The position numbers and the translations under genes are program-made. A DNA stretch of 64,000 nt from Budorcas taxicolor (Eukaryota; Chordata; Mammalia; Artiodactyla; Bovidae), in the NCBI RefSeq assembly GCF_023091745.1, contig NC_068924.1, positions 68,650,832 through 68,714,831 of the forward strand, written 5' to 3'. This document shows positions 33,069 through 44,000 of this stretch, piece after piece. The notes beneath the pieces are model-generated. The model searched no databases. It had not been told where the DNA came from and saw only the letters and a program-made list of their open reading frames with translations. Each line of letters opens with the position of its first letter. The first letter of the stretch is position 1.

Positions 33069-33532
33069 GTTGTTTTATTATTTTTGTCTTAAGTACTTAT
33101 TATAGGTCCATATTGATATGATATAAATGATAAAATTCACAATTACTTTTAGGAAAGCAACTTCATACTTTTCATCAGGAATATGTTTTGAGGCCTAAAA
33201 TATGTGTAGTCTGAGAATCCTTCCTGTATTTAATTCATACACATTCTACTCCAAGACAGTCCTCTTCTGTGAATAGATTTGGTGATTGACCTTTGCATTG
33301 CTTGTTTGAAGTTACCAATGTGAGCTGTGACAGAAACCCGTGGGTCCCCATTTTGTGAAATCTTGGCCTTCAGAGCATGGTTCAGCCAATCAGTTTCTTC
33401 ATAATATCTTCTGGGTACAAGGTCCTACATCAGACACTTTCTTTCCCATATCATACCTTTTCTAACTAGATGGCATAAAGGAGTAGTACTGGAGATCAAT
33501 ATCAAAACCAAGAATATCTGAATATATATACA
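33069..33532. other. Non-coding stretch
   Basis: Nothing recognised. Confidence 0.5.
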
Positions 33533-33650
33533 GTGTAGCACTGTGGGAAGAGAAAGGGCTTGGTAATCAAAAATCTATATTGATGTTTTGATAGGTCACA
33601 TGCATGTCAACCTTGAAGATATTGTTTAAATTTTCTACATTTTGTGAAAA
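33533..33650 (+). mobile_element. MIR SINE, diverged
   Basis: 'gtgtagcactgtgggaagag', 'ggcttggtaatcaaaaatc' and 'tgtcaaccttgaagatattg' follow the sense MIR head and core. Confidence 0.5.
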
Positions 33651-35561
33651 TTAGATTCTAACATGTTTACTTGTAGTTTCCAATGGTTTAAGAATTCCTT
33701 GATGTGCTTATTAAAGTACAGATTTCTAGGACTTAGACCCATTTAGTTTGTCCACTTGATCTTTGATAGGACCCAGAAATATGGGTCCTACCTCATGCTT
33801 TGTACAAGCAGCTTTGTTCACACATTATATACAGCATTATCTTGAAGCACATCAAAGTCGATATAGGTGTTGCTCATCTAATAGCCTAAAAATTATTCCA
33901 GTGAAAATGGTGCTACTCTGATTTTTTTCTTGTTGATTTATATACTGCATGGGCCTTAGTTTTAAAAATCACTGAATGCTTTAATTGATCATATTCATGT
34001 TTATAATCTCCTTCCGTGTTCTCATTATTATATACTTTACTACTAAGAACATATAACATCTCTGTTCCTCAGGTGCAAAATCACCCTTCTATTTTTAAAT
34101 TTAAAATAAAGATTTGTTTGCATTTCTGCAACTACCCTTATTCTTCTTTCAGAGGCTGTCTTTTAATTACTCAAGTTTAAAGAATTGGGATGCATAAAGG
34201 GTAATGAAGGAGAGGGATTAGAGGAATTTTTAAATATTAAAGTATAGGTTTATGCCAAATGTTAAGAGAAAGTATGGAATATTTAATGGAGAAACACACT
34301 AGTAAAAATGGACATGATTTTGAAATTACAGTTTGGTGATATGTATTAGATGGTTATTCTATTCTTTCAAGTGATAAAAAGAAGCATGATAAATTTTTTT
34401 TAAAAAACCTGTTCACACGACTTTGTTAGTAAACCTTACATTTGCCTTTTGACAGATAAATTTAAGGATCTCCTCACAAACAGATTCTAGTTACCTCAAG
34501 ATCACTTATGATTTGTTGAAGATGTAAAAATAAAAAAGAAATATAAGCTTCCCTAGAGGTCATTCTATTTGACCTATCTCAGTGTTCTATATTGTCCAAG
34601 TATTAATAAGATGCAAGTTTTTTTTTTTTATTACACTGATACATGAACCATGAATAGAATCAACACAAATATATTAGGCAAAAAAGTAACCTGAGCTTTA
34701 ACATACTGTAAATTGAAAATATACTTGAAATTTGAAAGCCATCTAAAACTTGTTAGGATTTAATGGGTTTGCCATTTAAATGACTGAATCCCATGTACCA
34801 TAAGATTCGGATATCCTGTGATTTATAACACAGATTTAAATGATCAGGATAATTTATCATCCCCTCCACAAACTCTGGAAATATTTCAAATAGATATAAT
34901 TTTAAAAGAGGTTTTTATCTTCTAATCTCAGTGTGACAGAGAATGTTCATAATGTTTTGATGATGAGGTGGAGAAAAATCTTAACTTCAAAAAATGAATT
35001 CAGGAAATAGTGTAATTAAGCAAAAACATATGGGGTGATATAATATTACTGGCAGTCATCCTAGACATCAATTTTGAAGTTAACTAAAAGTGAAGAAAGT
35101 GAAGGAGTTCTGCTGTAACAAGAAAAAAAAAAAAACTTTTTAAGAATTTAGACACATGAAATTTACAGCTCTGAGTAATGGAACCCTCCATACGTTCATA
35201 ATTATCTCTTCGTGGTTACTAAACAAAATTGAAACTAAAATCTCCTGTGTCCCTTTTTCCGCCCAAGAATAACTGTTGACAAGATGGAAGATCAGGAATT
35301 AGTGGGTGGCTAAAAGGCAGGTTTCAGAAAAGGAAACTTCATTTCTGAGGACAGGGAGCTGAAACTAAGTCTTGAACCTATTTTGAAGGAAGCACAATTT
35401 TGTCTCCTTGGACAAGTGTCCAAAATGACATCTGATAGCAGCAGGCTGAGGATGAGAAGTATGTAACCAGGATGGTGAAAGGCATAGCAACCTGAAATGT
35501 CAGACAACCCAGAAAGAATTTTTAACAATTAAAACTAAAAACAAAATGTAAATACACGTAT
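33651..35561. other. Long AT-rich non-coding stretch
   Basis: No gene seen and no ruminant-specific repeat identified across about 1.9 kb. 33690-33790 faintly resembles a MER5/MER20 hAT element ('gtacagatttctaggactta'). Short poly(T)/(A) runs at 34618-34630 and 35121-35136. Confidence 0.5.
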
Positions 35562-35570
35562 GGGCAAGGT

Positions 35571-35849
35571 TTGGAGAAGGCAATGGCACCCCACTCCAGT
35601 ACTCTTGCCTGGAAAGTCCCATGGGTGGAAGAGCCTGGTAGGCTGCAGTCCATGGGGTCGCGAAGAGTTGGACACAACTGAGCGACTTCACTTTCACTTT
35701 TCACTTTCATGCATTGGAGAAGGAAATGGCAGCCCACTCCAGAGTTCTTGCCTGGAGAATCCCAGGGATAGGGGAATCTGGTGAGCTGCTGTCTATGGGC
35801 TCGCACAGAGTCGGACATGACCGAAGCGGCACAGCAACAGCAGCAGCAG
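35571..35849 (+). mobile_element. Bov-A2 SINE, full length
   Basis: Both monomers, the 'ttcactttcacttttcac' linker and an AGC tail are present. Flanked by gggcaaggt (35562-35570) and gggcaaagt (35850-35858), one mismatch. Confidence 0.96.
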
Positions 35850-35858
35850 GGGCAAAGT

Positions 35859-36384
35859 GGTAGGAAAATAAGCATTCCTACATAGTTCTAGTGAAAGAAA
35901 GATTTAATTTTTCTAGAAGACAATTTTATAGTTTACCAAGAGATAACTTATAATACTGTCATGTTCCTTTTGGAAAATATAATGATGCAATAATTATAAA
36001 GATATATGTATGCTTTCATTGTGAGAATGGCTATCAGAAATGCTTCATAACAAGGAAAAGAGAGAAACAGCCTGAGTTTCCAAAATGACCGTATGTTTTT
36101 AAATAACTATGGTACTTTTATGCCATTATAGATTGTGGAGTGACTATACCAATGTTGATTTTTTTGTTTAGAAGGAAATTTATGATATCTTGGCTAGTGG
36201 CAATAGAAAAATGACTTAGCAATATAAAGAGCATGGTATAATTTTAAATAAAAGAAAAAAATGAATACTATGCATGATGAATTATTCAGAAGAATGTAAG
36301 CCAATCTGTGAACTACTATTTTTATTACATTTATAGTACACCCCAGAAACTAAAAAAACATTTGTTTGTTTAGTATTTATTTCA
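35859..36384. other. AT-rich non-coding stretch
   Basis: Nothing recognised. Confidence 0.5.
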
Positions 36385-36555
36385 CCAATTACAATATAAG
36401 GTTCTTGAGTTCAGAGACTATGCTTACCTGGGTCACCAATATACTTCAGGCGTTGGTGTGGTATATATTCAGAGTTCAATAAAATTTTGTTGTTTTTTTT
36501 TATGTAAAATTTAAATAAATGTTCACTAGACCTATGTTGAATAAATGAATAAAAC
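36385..36555 (+). mobile_element. L2 LINE 3' end
   Basis: 'aaggttcttgagttcagagac' , 'atatacttcaggcgttgg' and 'ttgaataaatgaataaaac' follow the end of L2 ('aagctccttgagggcaggga', then 'ttgttgaatgaatgaat'). Confidence 0.5.
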
Positions 36556-36680
36556 TAAAAATGTTATATATAATGATGGAACCTTGCACCTGGAACTTTG
36601 GTCATTTCTGTTTTCTTATTTATGATTCCTAATATCCTTTGACATGTAATATAATTTTATCTCTTCATCTCACATTCTCC

Positions 36681-36718
36681 ATTGTGTCCAACTCTTTGCA
36701 ACACTCTAGACTAAAGTG
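36681..36718 (-). mobile_element. Bov-tA SINE, antisense, left part, split by Bov-A2
   Basis: 'attgtgtccaactctttgc' to 'ctagactaaagtg'. Continues at 36994. Confidence 0.9.
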
Positions 36719-36993
36719 GGAGAAGGCAATGGCAACCCACTCCAGTACTCTTGCCTGGAAAATCCCATGGACGGAGGAGCCTGGTAGGCTGCAGTCCATG
36801 GGGTCGCTAAGAGTCGGACACAACTGAGCGACTTCACTTTCACTTTTCACTTTCATGCATTGGAGAAGGAAATGGCAACCCACTCCAGTGTTCTTGCCTG
36901 GAGAATCTCAGGGACGGGGGAGCCTGGTGGGCTGCCGTCTATGTGGTCACACAGAGTCGGACACAAGTGAAGCGACTTAGCAGCAGTAGCAGC
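36719..36993 (+). mobile_element. Bov-A2 SINE nested in Bov-tA
   Basis: Complete composite element ending AGCAGTAGCAGC. A perfect 11-bp duplication agactaaagtg (36708-36718 and 36994-37004) derives from the host SINE. This gives an order of events: Bov-tA first, Bov-A2 later. Confidence 0.97.
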
Positions 36994-37164
36994 AGACTAA
37001 AGTGTGCCAGGCTCCTCTGTCCATGGAATTTTCCAGGCAAGAATACAGGAGTGGGTTGTCATTACCTCCTCCAGGGGAACTTTCCTGACCCAGGGATTGA
37101 AACTGCATCTATGCATCTCCTGCACTGGAAGAATTCTTTACCAACTGTGCCACCTGGGAATCCT
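36994..37164 (-). mobile_element. Bov-tA SINE, antisense, right part
   Basis: Continues from 36718: 'gtgccaggctcctctgtcc' through 'ccaggggaactttcctgac' to the head 'gccacctgggaatcct'. Confidence 0.93.
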
Positions 37165-37978
37165 TGTGATATTACATGTCATGGAGAGGAAAGCATCACA
37201 GTTCAGCCAAGAACCAACTACAAATGGTTAAACCAAGCATGAATATACAAGTTGAGACTCAGATGAAGGAAGACAAGAAACACTTGGCCTGGTTCTAGGA
37301 ACCACACTAGCAAAATCACAAGATCCACTAATTAGTCATCTCAAAAATCAGCAACAAAGTCATCATCATCATTGTCAGTGGCTGTGAATATTTCATTGAT
37401 GGATAAAATATCAATTTCTAAACCAGTTTCCTGCACACATCAAAGCTGCTTCTGAACATCGACTGTTAACCTTCCAACTAGTACAATGGTGGAAAACACT
37501 ATTTTCCTTAAGGAAATAATATCCTACTGGACATCCTATGGGACATGATTTGAATTAGAACCATACACTGAGATCCAAGTGTAATTAGAGAATAAGAGCC
37601 AGGATGGAGGGGGAAACAACCAACAGACTGAATTAGAAATTACGTGACGTCATGTGCTAATGGCTTTCTTTGTCAGTCAATTTTTCACTAGTAATGAAAG
37701 GGAAATGAGACCATCACACACTTTCATGTCACACGAATGGAGGAGTTGGAGCAGTTTAGTATGTAACACTACAAGAAAACACCCAGAAGGGGCAATTCCT
37801 CATTTCAGATGCACAGCCCATCAACACAGCACTTTTTAAAATGGAAGATATTTTAGACTTTCTAAAACTAAGGCTAGCAAGTACAAATTAAGACTAATGG
37901 TTGGAATCCCAAGAATACTGCCTGAAATTCATTCCAAGGTATAATTTCTAAAGTTGGACATAATCTGTATCCATGGGA
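37165..37978. other. Non-coding stretch with a CRE palindrome
   Basis: No gene or repeat recognised. A perfect TGACGTCA lies at 37645-37652. Confidence 0.5.
37645..37652. promoter_or_regulatory. cAMP-response-element palindrome TGACGTCA
   Basis: The full 8-bp CRE, within 'acgtgacgtcatg'. CREB/ATF proteins bind this palindrome (established). One such site by itself is weak evidence; it stands out because its CpG has survived in CpG-poor DNA. Confidence 0.35.
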
Positions 37979-38978
37979 AGTTCAGTCACCCAGTCGTGTC
38001 TGACTGTTTGCGACCCCATGAATCGTAACACGCCAGGCCTCCCTGTGCATCACCATCTCCTGGAATTCACTCAGACTCACGTTCATCGAGTCCGTGATGC
38101 CATCCAGCCATCTCATCCTCCGGTCGTCCCCTTCTCCTCCTGCCCCCAGTCCCTCCCAGCATCAGAGTCTTTTCCAATGAGTCAACTCTTCACATGAGGT
38201 GGCCAAAGTACTGGACTTTCAGCTTTAGCATCATTCCTTCCAAAGAAATCCCAGGGTTGATCTCCTTCAGAATGGACTGGTTGGATCTCCTTGCAGTCCA
38301 AGGGACCCTCAAGAGTCTTCTCCAACACCACAGTTCAAATGCATCAATTCTTCGGTGCTCAGCCTTCTTCACAGTCCAACTCTCACATCCATACATGACC
38401 ACAGGAAAAACCATAGCCTTGACTAGACGGATCTTAGTCGGCAAAGTAATGTCTCTACTTTTTGAATATACTATCTAGGTTGGTCACAACTTTTCTTCCA
38501 AGGAGTAAGCGTCTTTTAATTTCATGGCTGCAGTCACCATCTGCAGTGATTTTGCAGCCCCCCAAAATAAAGTCTGACACTGTTTCCACTGTTTCCCCAT
38601 CTATTTCAAATGAAGTGATGGGGCCGGATGCCATGATCTTCGTTTTCTGAATGTTGAGCTTTAAGCCAACTTTTTCACTTTCCTCTTTCACTTTCATCAA
38701 GAGACTTTTCAGTTTCTCTTCACTTACTGCCATAAGGGTGGTATCATCTGCATATCTGAGGTTATTGACATTTCTTCCGGCAATCTTGATTCCAGCTTGT
38801 GTTTCTTCCAGCCCAGCATTTCTCATGATGTACTCTGCATAGCAGTTAAATAAGCAGGGTGACAATATACAGCCTTAACGTACGTACTCCTTTTCCTATT
38901 TGGAACCAGTCTATTGTTCTATGTCCAATTCTAACTGTTGCTTCTTGACCTGCATACAGATTTCTCAAGAGGCAGGTT
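37979..38978 (-). mobile_element. BovB LINE, 5'-truncated, antisense (left half of head-to-head pair)
   Basis: About 1 kb, with the 3' end at the left and RT sequence up to the 'MQVKKQQL' region at the right, just before the junction with a sense BovB piece. Confidence 0.95.
38190..38865 (-). pseudogene. BovB reverse transcriptase remnant with intact YADD, one frameshift
   Basis: Upstream part (38865-38455): LSPCLFN-type block, RYADDTTLMAV with both aspartates, LKLNIQKTKIMASG, FILGGCKITADGDCSHEIKRRLLLG. A frameshift near 38450 ('tactttttgaatata' region) passes to a second frame (38444-38190): MPTKIRLVKAMVFPVVMYGCESW to LEGMMLKLKVQYFGHLM. Near 38880 a 4-base ACGT duplication disrupts the conserved 'gtacgtcaagg' junction. 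Lacks motif A and the endonuclease. Confidence 0.9.
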
Positions 38979-38979
38979 A

Positions 38980-39243
38980 GGAAGGACAGATGTTAAAACT
39001 GAAGTGCCAATCCGTTGGCCACCTGATGAGAAGATCTGACTCATTGGAAAACACCGTATGCTGGGAAAGATTGAAGGCAGGAGGAGGAGGGGAGGACAGA
39101 GGATGAGATGGCTGGATGGCATCCCTGACTCAATGGACGTGAGTTTGATCAAGCTCTGGGAGTTGGTGAAGGACAGGGAAGCCTGGTATGCTACAGTCCA
39201 TGGGGTTGCAAAGAGTTGGATACGATTGAATGTCTGAACAACA
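38980..39243 (+). mobile_element. BovB LINE 3' fragment, sense (right half of head-to-head pair)
   Basis: Starts at 'ggaaggacagatgttaaaac' and ends at 'gattgaatgtctgaacaac'. It joins the antisense copy without spacer, so the two 5' truncation points abut. Confidence 0.94.
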
Positions 39244-39894
39244 ATTGTATCTAATTTCCCTGTCTTTGATAGAGAACAAGGAAATACTGGTATGTTAATA
39301 TCATCCTTGATAAGTTGAAAAGAAGCATCTCAAGAGCAAAAGTGATTTTTTGATGGCTTTGTAATTTCCTCAGACATACCAGAGTGCTTGGCATGCTGTA
39401 AACCCACACCAGCCACCCAGGCATGAGCAGGTTTCACCAACATTGGGTTGGTGCTACAGGGCAAGTTGCAAAATTACCCGTTGGCAAGACTTCCAAGACT
39501 TAAGTAAGTTCCATTATCTTTAAACACATATTTCACCAAATCCTTTACTTGCTTTCTTCCACCTTTATGTTCACATAATGACTTAACATTGTATTTAAAG
39601 CGTATGTGTATGTCCGAGCACACGCCCACAAAGCTACATAGAGCAATTATTAATAGATTCACTAAGTTTAGGTGACCATGCTTTTCACAGATCAAAATCC
39701 TTCAATAGGTCAGTTTCACTACCATCTGGGATGTGTTCTCTGCCTCCCTCTCCAGTCTCATCTCTTGCTCTTCTTCTTCCTCCCCAACATGGAGAAATCT
39801 CCAGATTTTCTGAATGCTTGTTAAAATGACCCATGCTCTGACCATCACATTTTACTGCTATTGCTTTAATGAAAAGACTTACCTATCATTGCTT
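39244..39894. other. Non-coding stretch
   Basis: Nothing recognised. Confidence 0.5.
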
Positions 39895-40137
39895 TCCCAG
39901 TTTCCCTGGCTAACTCCTAGATCTTAGTTTGAATATTAATTACCTCCTCCTAAAATCTTTACTGATTTCAAAATCTGAATTAGAACCTCAAATAGCATCC
40001 TATACCTCCTTGTCACATGCTAGATTGATTCAAGTTTCCTAATTTTCTTTCTCCCTTACCCAACTATAAATTCCAAGAGGATAAGCTTCATGTCTTTTTC
40101 ATTGAATAAGTTTGGTATGTAATATTATGCAAGTTTA
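39895..40137 (+). mobile_element. L2 LINE, part 1 (split by L1)
   Basis: 'tacctcctcctaaaatcttt', 'actgatttcaaaatctgaatt', 'gcatcctatacctccttgtc' and 'ctataaattccaagaggataagc' follow L2 before its 3' end ('cacctcctccatgaagcctt', 'tgtaagctccttgagggca'). Confidence 0.65.
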
Positions 40138-40500
40138 AGATATTTAACATGTTGCTTGGATACATTTACATATTGTGATGTACTGTGATTGGCACTGTAG
40201 TGATATGTATCATACTGTGTAAACGTATTGTACAGTATCATTGTCTGTATTCATTGCACCATATATTAGATATCTATAGCTTATTTACTACACATTAAAA
40301 ACAGCATCAATTTTATCCCTCTTTTACACCCCCCAGTAAGCACCATTTTACTCTCTGATTTTTATGAGTTTAACTTTTTTAGACTCCACATATAAGTGGT
40401 CTCATATAGTACTTGTCTTTCTCTGACTTATCTCACTTAGCATAATGTGCTCAAGGTTCGTCCATGTTGTTGCAAATGGAGGATTGATTTTTTAAATTTT
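40138..40500 (-). mobile_element. L1 LINE 3' UTR, antisense, inserted in L2
   Basis: 'ttagactccacatataagtgg', 'cttgtctttctctgacttat', 'ctcacttagcataatgtgc' and 'gtccatgttgttgcaaatgg' are the reversed L1 3' region. The L2 resumes after 40500. Confidence 0.8.
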
Positions 40501-40567
40501 ATATCTCCATTGCATAGCATAGAGAACCTGCACACAGCAAGTGCTCAACAGATATTTAGTAAATGAA
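40501..40567 (+). mobile_element. L2 LINE, part 2 (3' end)
   Basis: 'cacacagcaagtgctcaacag', 'atatttagtaaatg' match the very end of L2 ('tagtaggtgctcaataaata'). Confidence 0.65.
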
Positions 40568-41682
40568 ACACTAATTGTTAGCCATGGCATCCAAGCAGTA
40601 AGCTCCTAGAAGTCTCAGTTTTCTATTTCAAACTTATACTCTAGCACAGGAAGCACTCTACACAGTGGGAAGGATTAGATTTAATTATTTTTTAAATTAT
40701 TTTTCCTAATATATTTTTTATACCTTCGCATCAATACACAGCCATTTCTCATTCTCTCTGTCTGTCTCTCTCTCTCTCTCACACACAGAGAATAAGCTCT
40801 TATCTTACCACAAACATCTGTCTTTGCTTGAAGAACACGGTACAAACGGGGCATTCACCTGAAATGTTATATTCATGAAGCAGTCTGTCATCTTGTGTCC
40901 GCTCTGCATTCACTGATAGGTATGGGGGATGTGGCCCACGAAACCACGTGGCTTATTTTGGCTATCACTTACTCTTTGAGTACCTTTGGTAATTGGCTGT
41001 ATTAACAGAAGCTGCCAACATCTCACATTAGAGGTTCCAGTGGGTTCATTGTGTGTTGATTGCTTTCTCTGTCAATTCATTTTGGTTTCCCAGTAATGAA
41101 ATCAATATGAAACTATCACAAATATAAAAAGCAAGACAAACAGCCCATTTCTTCTGACTGCGGAATATTCACGTGGGTGGTCTTTTCCACTATAGACCCA
41201 TGTGCATGCACGTTTTCTGGCAGGAAGGAGAAACAGAATGAAAAGACTTAAAATGTTCTTCATTATATGAACACTGTGTAAATTCATAATCTCATAATTC
41301 ATAAGGCACTACAGCCAAGGCCATTTTGTATATGTGGTTTTTTGTTGTTGCTGGATTTGCTATCTGCTTCACTTTGTATATAGTATATAAGAAATATTAC
41401 TTTTCTTCTGAAATAAGTATCTATACATCTGTGTTTTTCTGACAAAGAGAAGATGGACCTAAGAAAGCATGGGAAAATGGGTAGGGTGGTTGAGAGTGAA
41501 GGAAAGTCAGGTAACCACACAGTGCATACTGGAGTTTCAGACAACCATTTGAGAAGAGAACGTCGCATAGACATAGGGCTCAGAGGTCTCCACCCACATC
41601 CGGTAAATGTCAAGATCCCAAAGGCAAACTGGATTTCATTATGCGTTTACACTATGCCCTTTTCTGTCTCCATTTGCCAGTG
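40568..41682. other. Non-coding stretch
   Basis: No gene seen. Contains a TC/CA microsatellite. Opposing frames at 41102-41758 have no recognisable domain; one runs into the mariner MITE. Confidence 0.5.
40747..40788. repeat. (TC)n-(CA)n compound microsatellite
   Basis: CT/TCTG units then TC run, then five CA units. Confidence 0.9.
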
Positions 41683-41758
41683 TGTTGGGTGGCCCAAAAG
41701 TTTGTTCAGGTTTTTCTGTAAGATGGTGTGGAAACAAAATTTTTGGACAATGCAATAA
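41683..41758. mobile_element. Mariner-type MITE, degenerate right end
   Basis: Left end 'ttgggtggcccaaaagtttg' and inner 'ttcaggtttttctgtaaga' match the bovine mariner family. The right inverted repeat 'aatttttggacaatgcaata' is worn. Longer than the copy at 15103. Confidence 0.75.
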
Positions 41759-41889
41759 TAAAGGTTGGTTTCACATGATGCCCTGATTGTTTGAAAAAAC
41801 TTACTCTAGATGTTTTAATAACGAATTCATATTTTGTAGGATATTTGCCATTATTTTGCTTTCAAAAATGCTTTGTTTGACTCTTCTAA

Positions 41890-42020
41890 CTACTCTGTGA
41901 AATTGGTCAGGCAGATATATTTCATTCCTATTTTATAGGAGAAAACTGAGACTTAGGACTACAGAGTGTACTAATGACAAAACAGAACTAGAATCCACAT
42001 CTCTGGACCTACCTCAGCAC
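41890..42020 (-). mobile_element. MIR-type SINE fragment, antisense
   Basis: 'ctactctgtgaaattggtcag', 'ttttataggagaaaactgagac', 'ctaatgacaaaacagaac' resemble the reversed MIR core. Could also be an L2 or MIR3 remnant. Confidence 0.55.
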
Positions 42021-43029
42021 TCTAGCTGGTCATTTTCCAGAAGATACAACATCTAGAAATATTATAAGGATTCACTTAGACCATTGTCAAATTAGGGACA
42101 TAAGCCTTCTTCACTGTATCAAAATAGTTAACAAAATTTGTTCATTTATATCTCTCTTTCCTTAAACAACAATCAACCCAAGACCAAACTAAATGAGTCA
42201 CAAAGCTGATGTACATACAAGGGGGAAAGGAAGGAATTAACACATTTTGAAATATCTTTTATAGACTGAATTCAGTATCAGACATCTTAAAGGCAGGAAG
42301 TAACTCATCTGAATGGCTAATTTCAGAAGGTGGAGCTATAATAATAAGGCCAGTCTCATCACATTACATCACCTCCAGTCTGCTTACAATGGCCTTATCA
42401 GAAAACATTTTTGCAGCTTCTTGATTATTGTAGATAATGAATCTATTACTCAGTTAGGAAACATTCTGACTCTATTCAGGATGGTTTTTGTGATGAAGTT
42501 GAACTTAAGTGTGAGTTACAGTTTGCATGATATTCTCACCATATGAATTGACCTAATATGCTTAGATTTTCTGAGTGTTATTTTACTCCTATAAAATTTT
42601 ATTGATTTAAATAAAATTATTTACATTATTTATTCTACTTCTTAAGTCACATCATATGGCTTTATGTAGTTCCTTGACATGTGATGATAAACAGTATAAA
42701 CTGAGTGGTTATGGTGGAGTATGTTTCCATAACAGCTGATATCATAATTAGGGAGGAATTAAATGCCAGTTTTAGACAAACAAAGTTTGCAACCAAGCAG
42801 GACCCTATGAGGTTTTCCCAGAATAGATTCCTACCTGTGTCCTCTGCCTTCCTTTTGTCTATAGAAAAACTTAAATCAACAAATAAATTTAATCAGAGAA
42901 CTGAGAAAAGGCAGAAAGAAAGGAAAAAACAAACAAGATAAAATGATAATACTTTAGCCATTAAAGCCAAGAACACTTAGCTCTTCCTCTAGGACTATAG
43001 ATAATTTTCTGGGCCACGTCCTTTCAGCT
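42021..43029. other. Non-coding stretch
   Basis: Nothing recognised. Confidence 0.5.
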
Positions 43030-43120
43030 GTTTTGCAGATACAGAAATGCCCATCAAGTGAGAGAGGTCAACGTTATGCTGCCCACAAGCACGCAGATCC
43101 CAGACTGGCTGGAATCAGAA
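43030..43120 (-). mobile_element. MIR SINE fragment, antisense
   Basis: 'ttttgcagatacagaaatgcc', 'aagtgagagaggtcaacg' and 'cccagactggctggaatcag' follow the reversed MIR. Confidence 0.5.
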
Positions 43121-43148
43121 TATTGATGATGCTGACTCCCGATACCTC

Positions 43149-43363
43149 TGTTGCTGCTGCTTAGTCACTTCAGTTGTGTCCGACTCTTTGTGACTCTATG
43201 AACTGGAGCCTGTCAGACTCCTCCGCCCATGGAATTCTCCAGTCAAGAATACTGGAGTGGGTTCCCATGCCTTCCTCCAGGGGATCTTCCCAAGCCAGGT
43301 ATCAAACCTGGGTCTCCTGCATTGCAGGCAGATTCTTTACCACTGAGCCACCAGGGAAGCCCT
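43149..43363 (-). mobile_element. Bov-tA SINE, antisense
   Basis: Begins with a GCT tail repeat ('tgttgctgctgctt') and runs through to the head 'gagccaccagggaagccct', including B-box-like reversed 'ggtatcaaacc'. Lies immediately beside the LTR fragment. Confidence 0.94.
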
Positions 43364-43366
43364 TCC

Positions 43367-43600
43367 CCCATTACCTCACCACCATCCAATCAGAAGAATG
43401 TGCACATGCTGACCACCCCTTTCTCATTGAACACTATGAGCCTCCTCACTACCCACTCCAGGGTGGTAGTTTTGAGGGCATTAGCCACCTATGGATCCCT
43501 TCGCCTGGCAAAGCAATAAAGCTCCTCTTTTCTACTTCACCCAAAACTGTCTCCATATTTCTGTTTGGCACAATTGAACAGAGGCCTACTTTCAGCAACT
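43367..43600 (+). mobile_element. Bovine ERV LTR, 3' part (probably ERV2/ERVK-type)
   Basis: 'aatcagaagaatgtgcacatgc', a 'actatgagcctcctcactac' TATA/CAAT-region block, 'gggcattagccacc', 'ttcgcctggcaaagcaataa' with AATAAA at 43515-43520, then 'ttctacttcacccaaaactg' and an U5-like end near 'aacagaggcctac'. These are familiar features of a ruminant ERV LTR distinct from the one at 17524. The U3 start is missing, possibly lost where the adjoining Bov-tA lies. No internal viral sequence here. Confidence 0.7.
43515..43520 (+). terminator. LTR polyadenylation signal AATAAA
   Basis: AATAAA in the LTR fragment, at the expected place before the U5-like part. Confidence 0.55.
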
Positions 43601-43724
43601 AGTTGACTAGTCACAGATTTACAGTTAGTTACTAAATAGGTCACAAATATAACTTAGGAAATAATCCAGGTTAAAAGTTTTGATGAACAGTAAAGAACAC
43701 ATTTCAAAATAATCATTTATCTAT
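43601..43724. other. Short spacer
   Basis: Nothing recognised. Confidence 0.5.
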
Positions 43725-44000
43725 CAGTTCAGTTCAATTCAGTCACTCTGTCATGTCTGACTCTTTGTGACCCCATGAATCACAGCACGCCAGGCCTCCC
43801 TGTCCATCACCAACTCCCGGAGTTCACTCAGATTCACGTCCATCAGGTCAGTGATGCCATCCAGCCGTCTCATCCTCGGTCATCCCCTTCTCCTCCTGCC
43901 CCCAATCCCTCCCATTATCAAAGTCTTTTCCAGTGAGTCAACTCTTCGCATGAGGTGGCCGAAGTACTGGAGTTTCAGCTTTAGCATCATTCCTTCCAAA
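43725..44000 (-). mobile_element. BovB LINE 3' fragment, antisense
   Basis: Starts with reversed TGAAC units ('cagttcagttcaattcag') and ends within the ORF2 3' end ('agctttagcatcattccttcc'). High similarity to the same part of the copy at 37979, so comparatively young. Confidence 0.96.

Noticed and set aside
37660..37760. Similarity between 37.66 kb and 41.05 kb ('gctttctttgtcagtcaat' and 'gctttctctgtcaattcat')
   Set aside because: The likeness does not extend on either side; probably chance or a very old repeat.
37979..39243. Head-to-head BovB as ordinary twin priming
   Set aside because: Both halves keep their own 3' ends, which twin priming does not produce.
43174..43602. 142-codon plus-strand frame
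   Set aside because: It runs through an antisense Bov-tA into an LTR fragment; the peptide is a translation of repeats.
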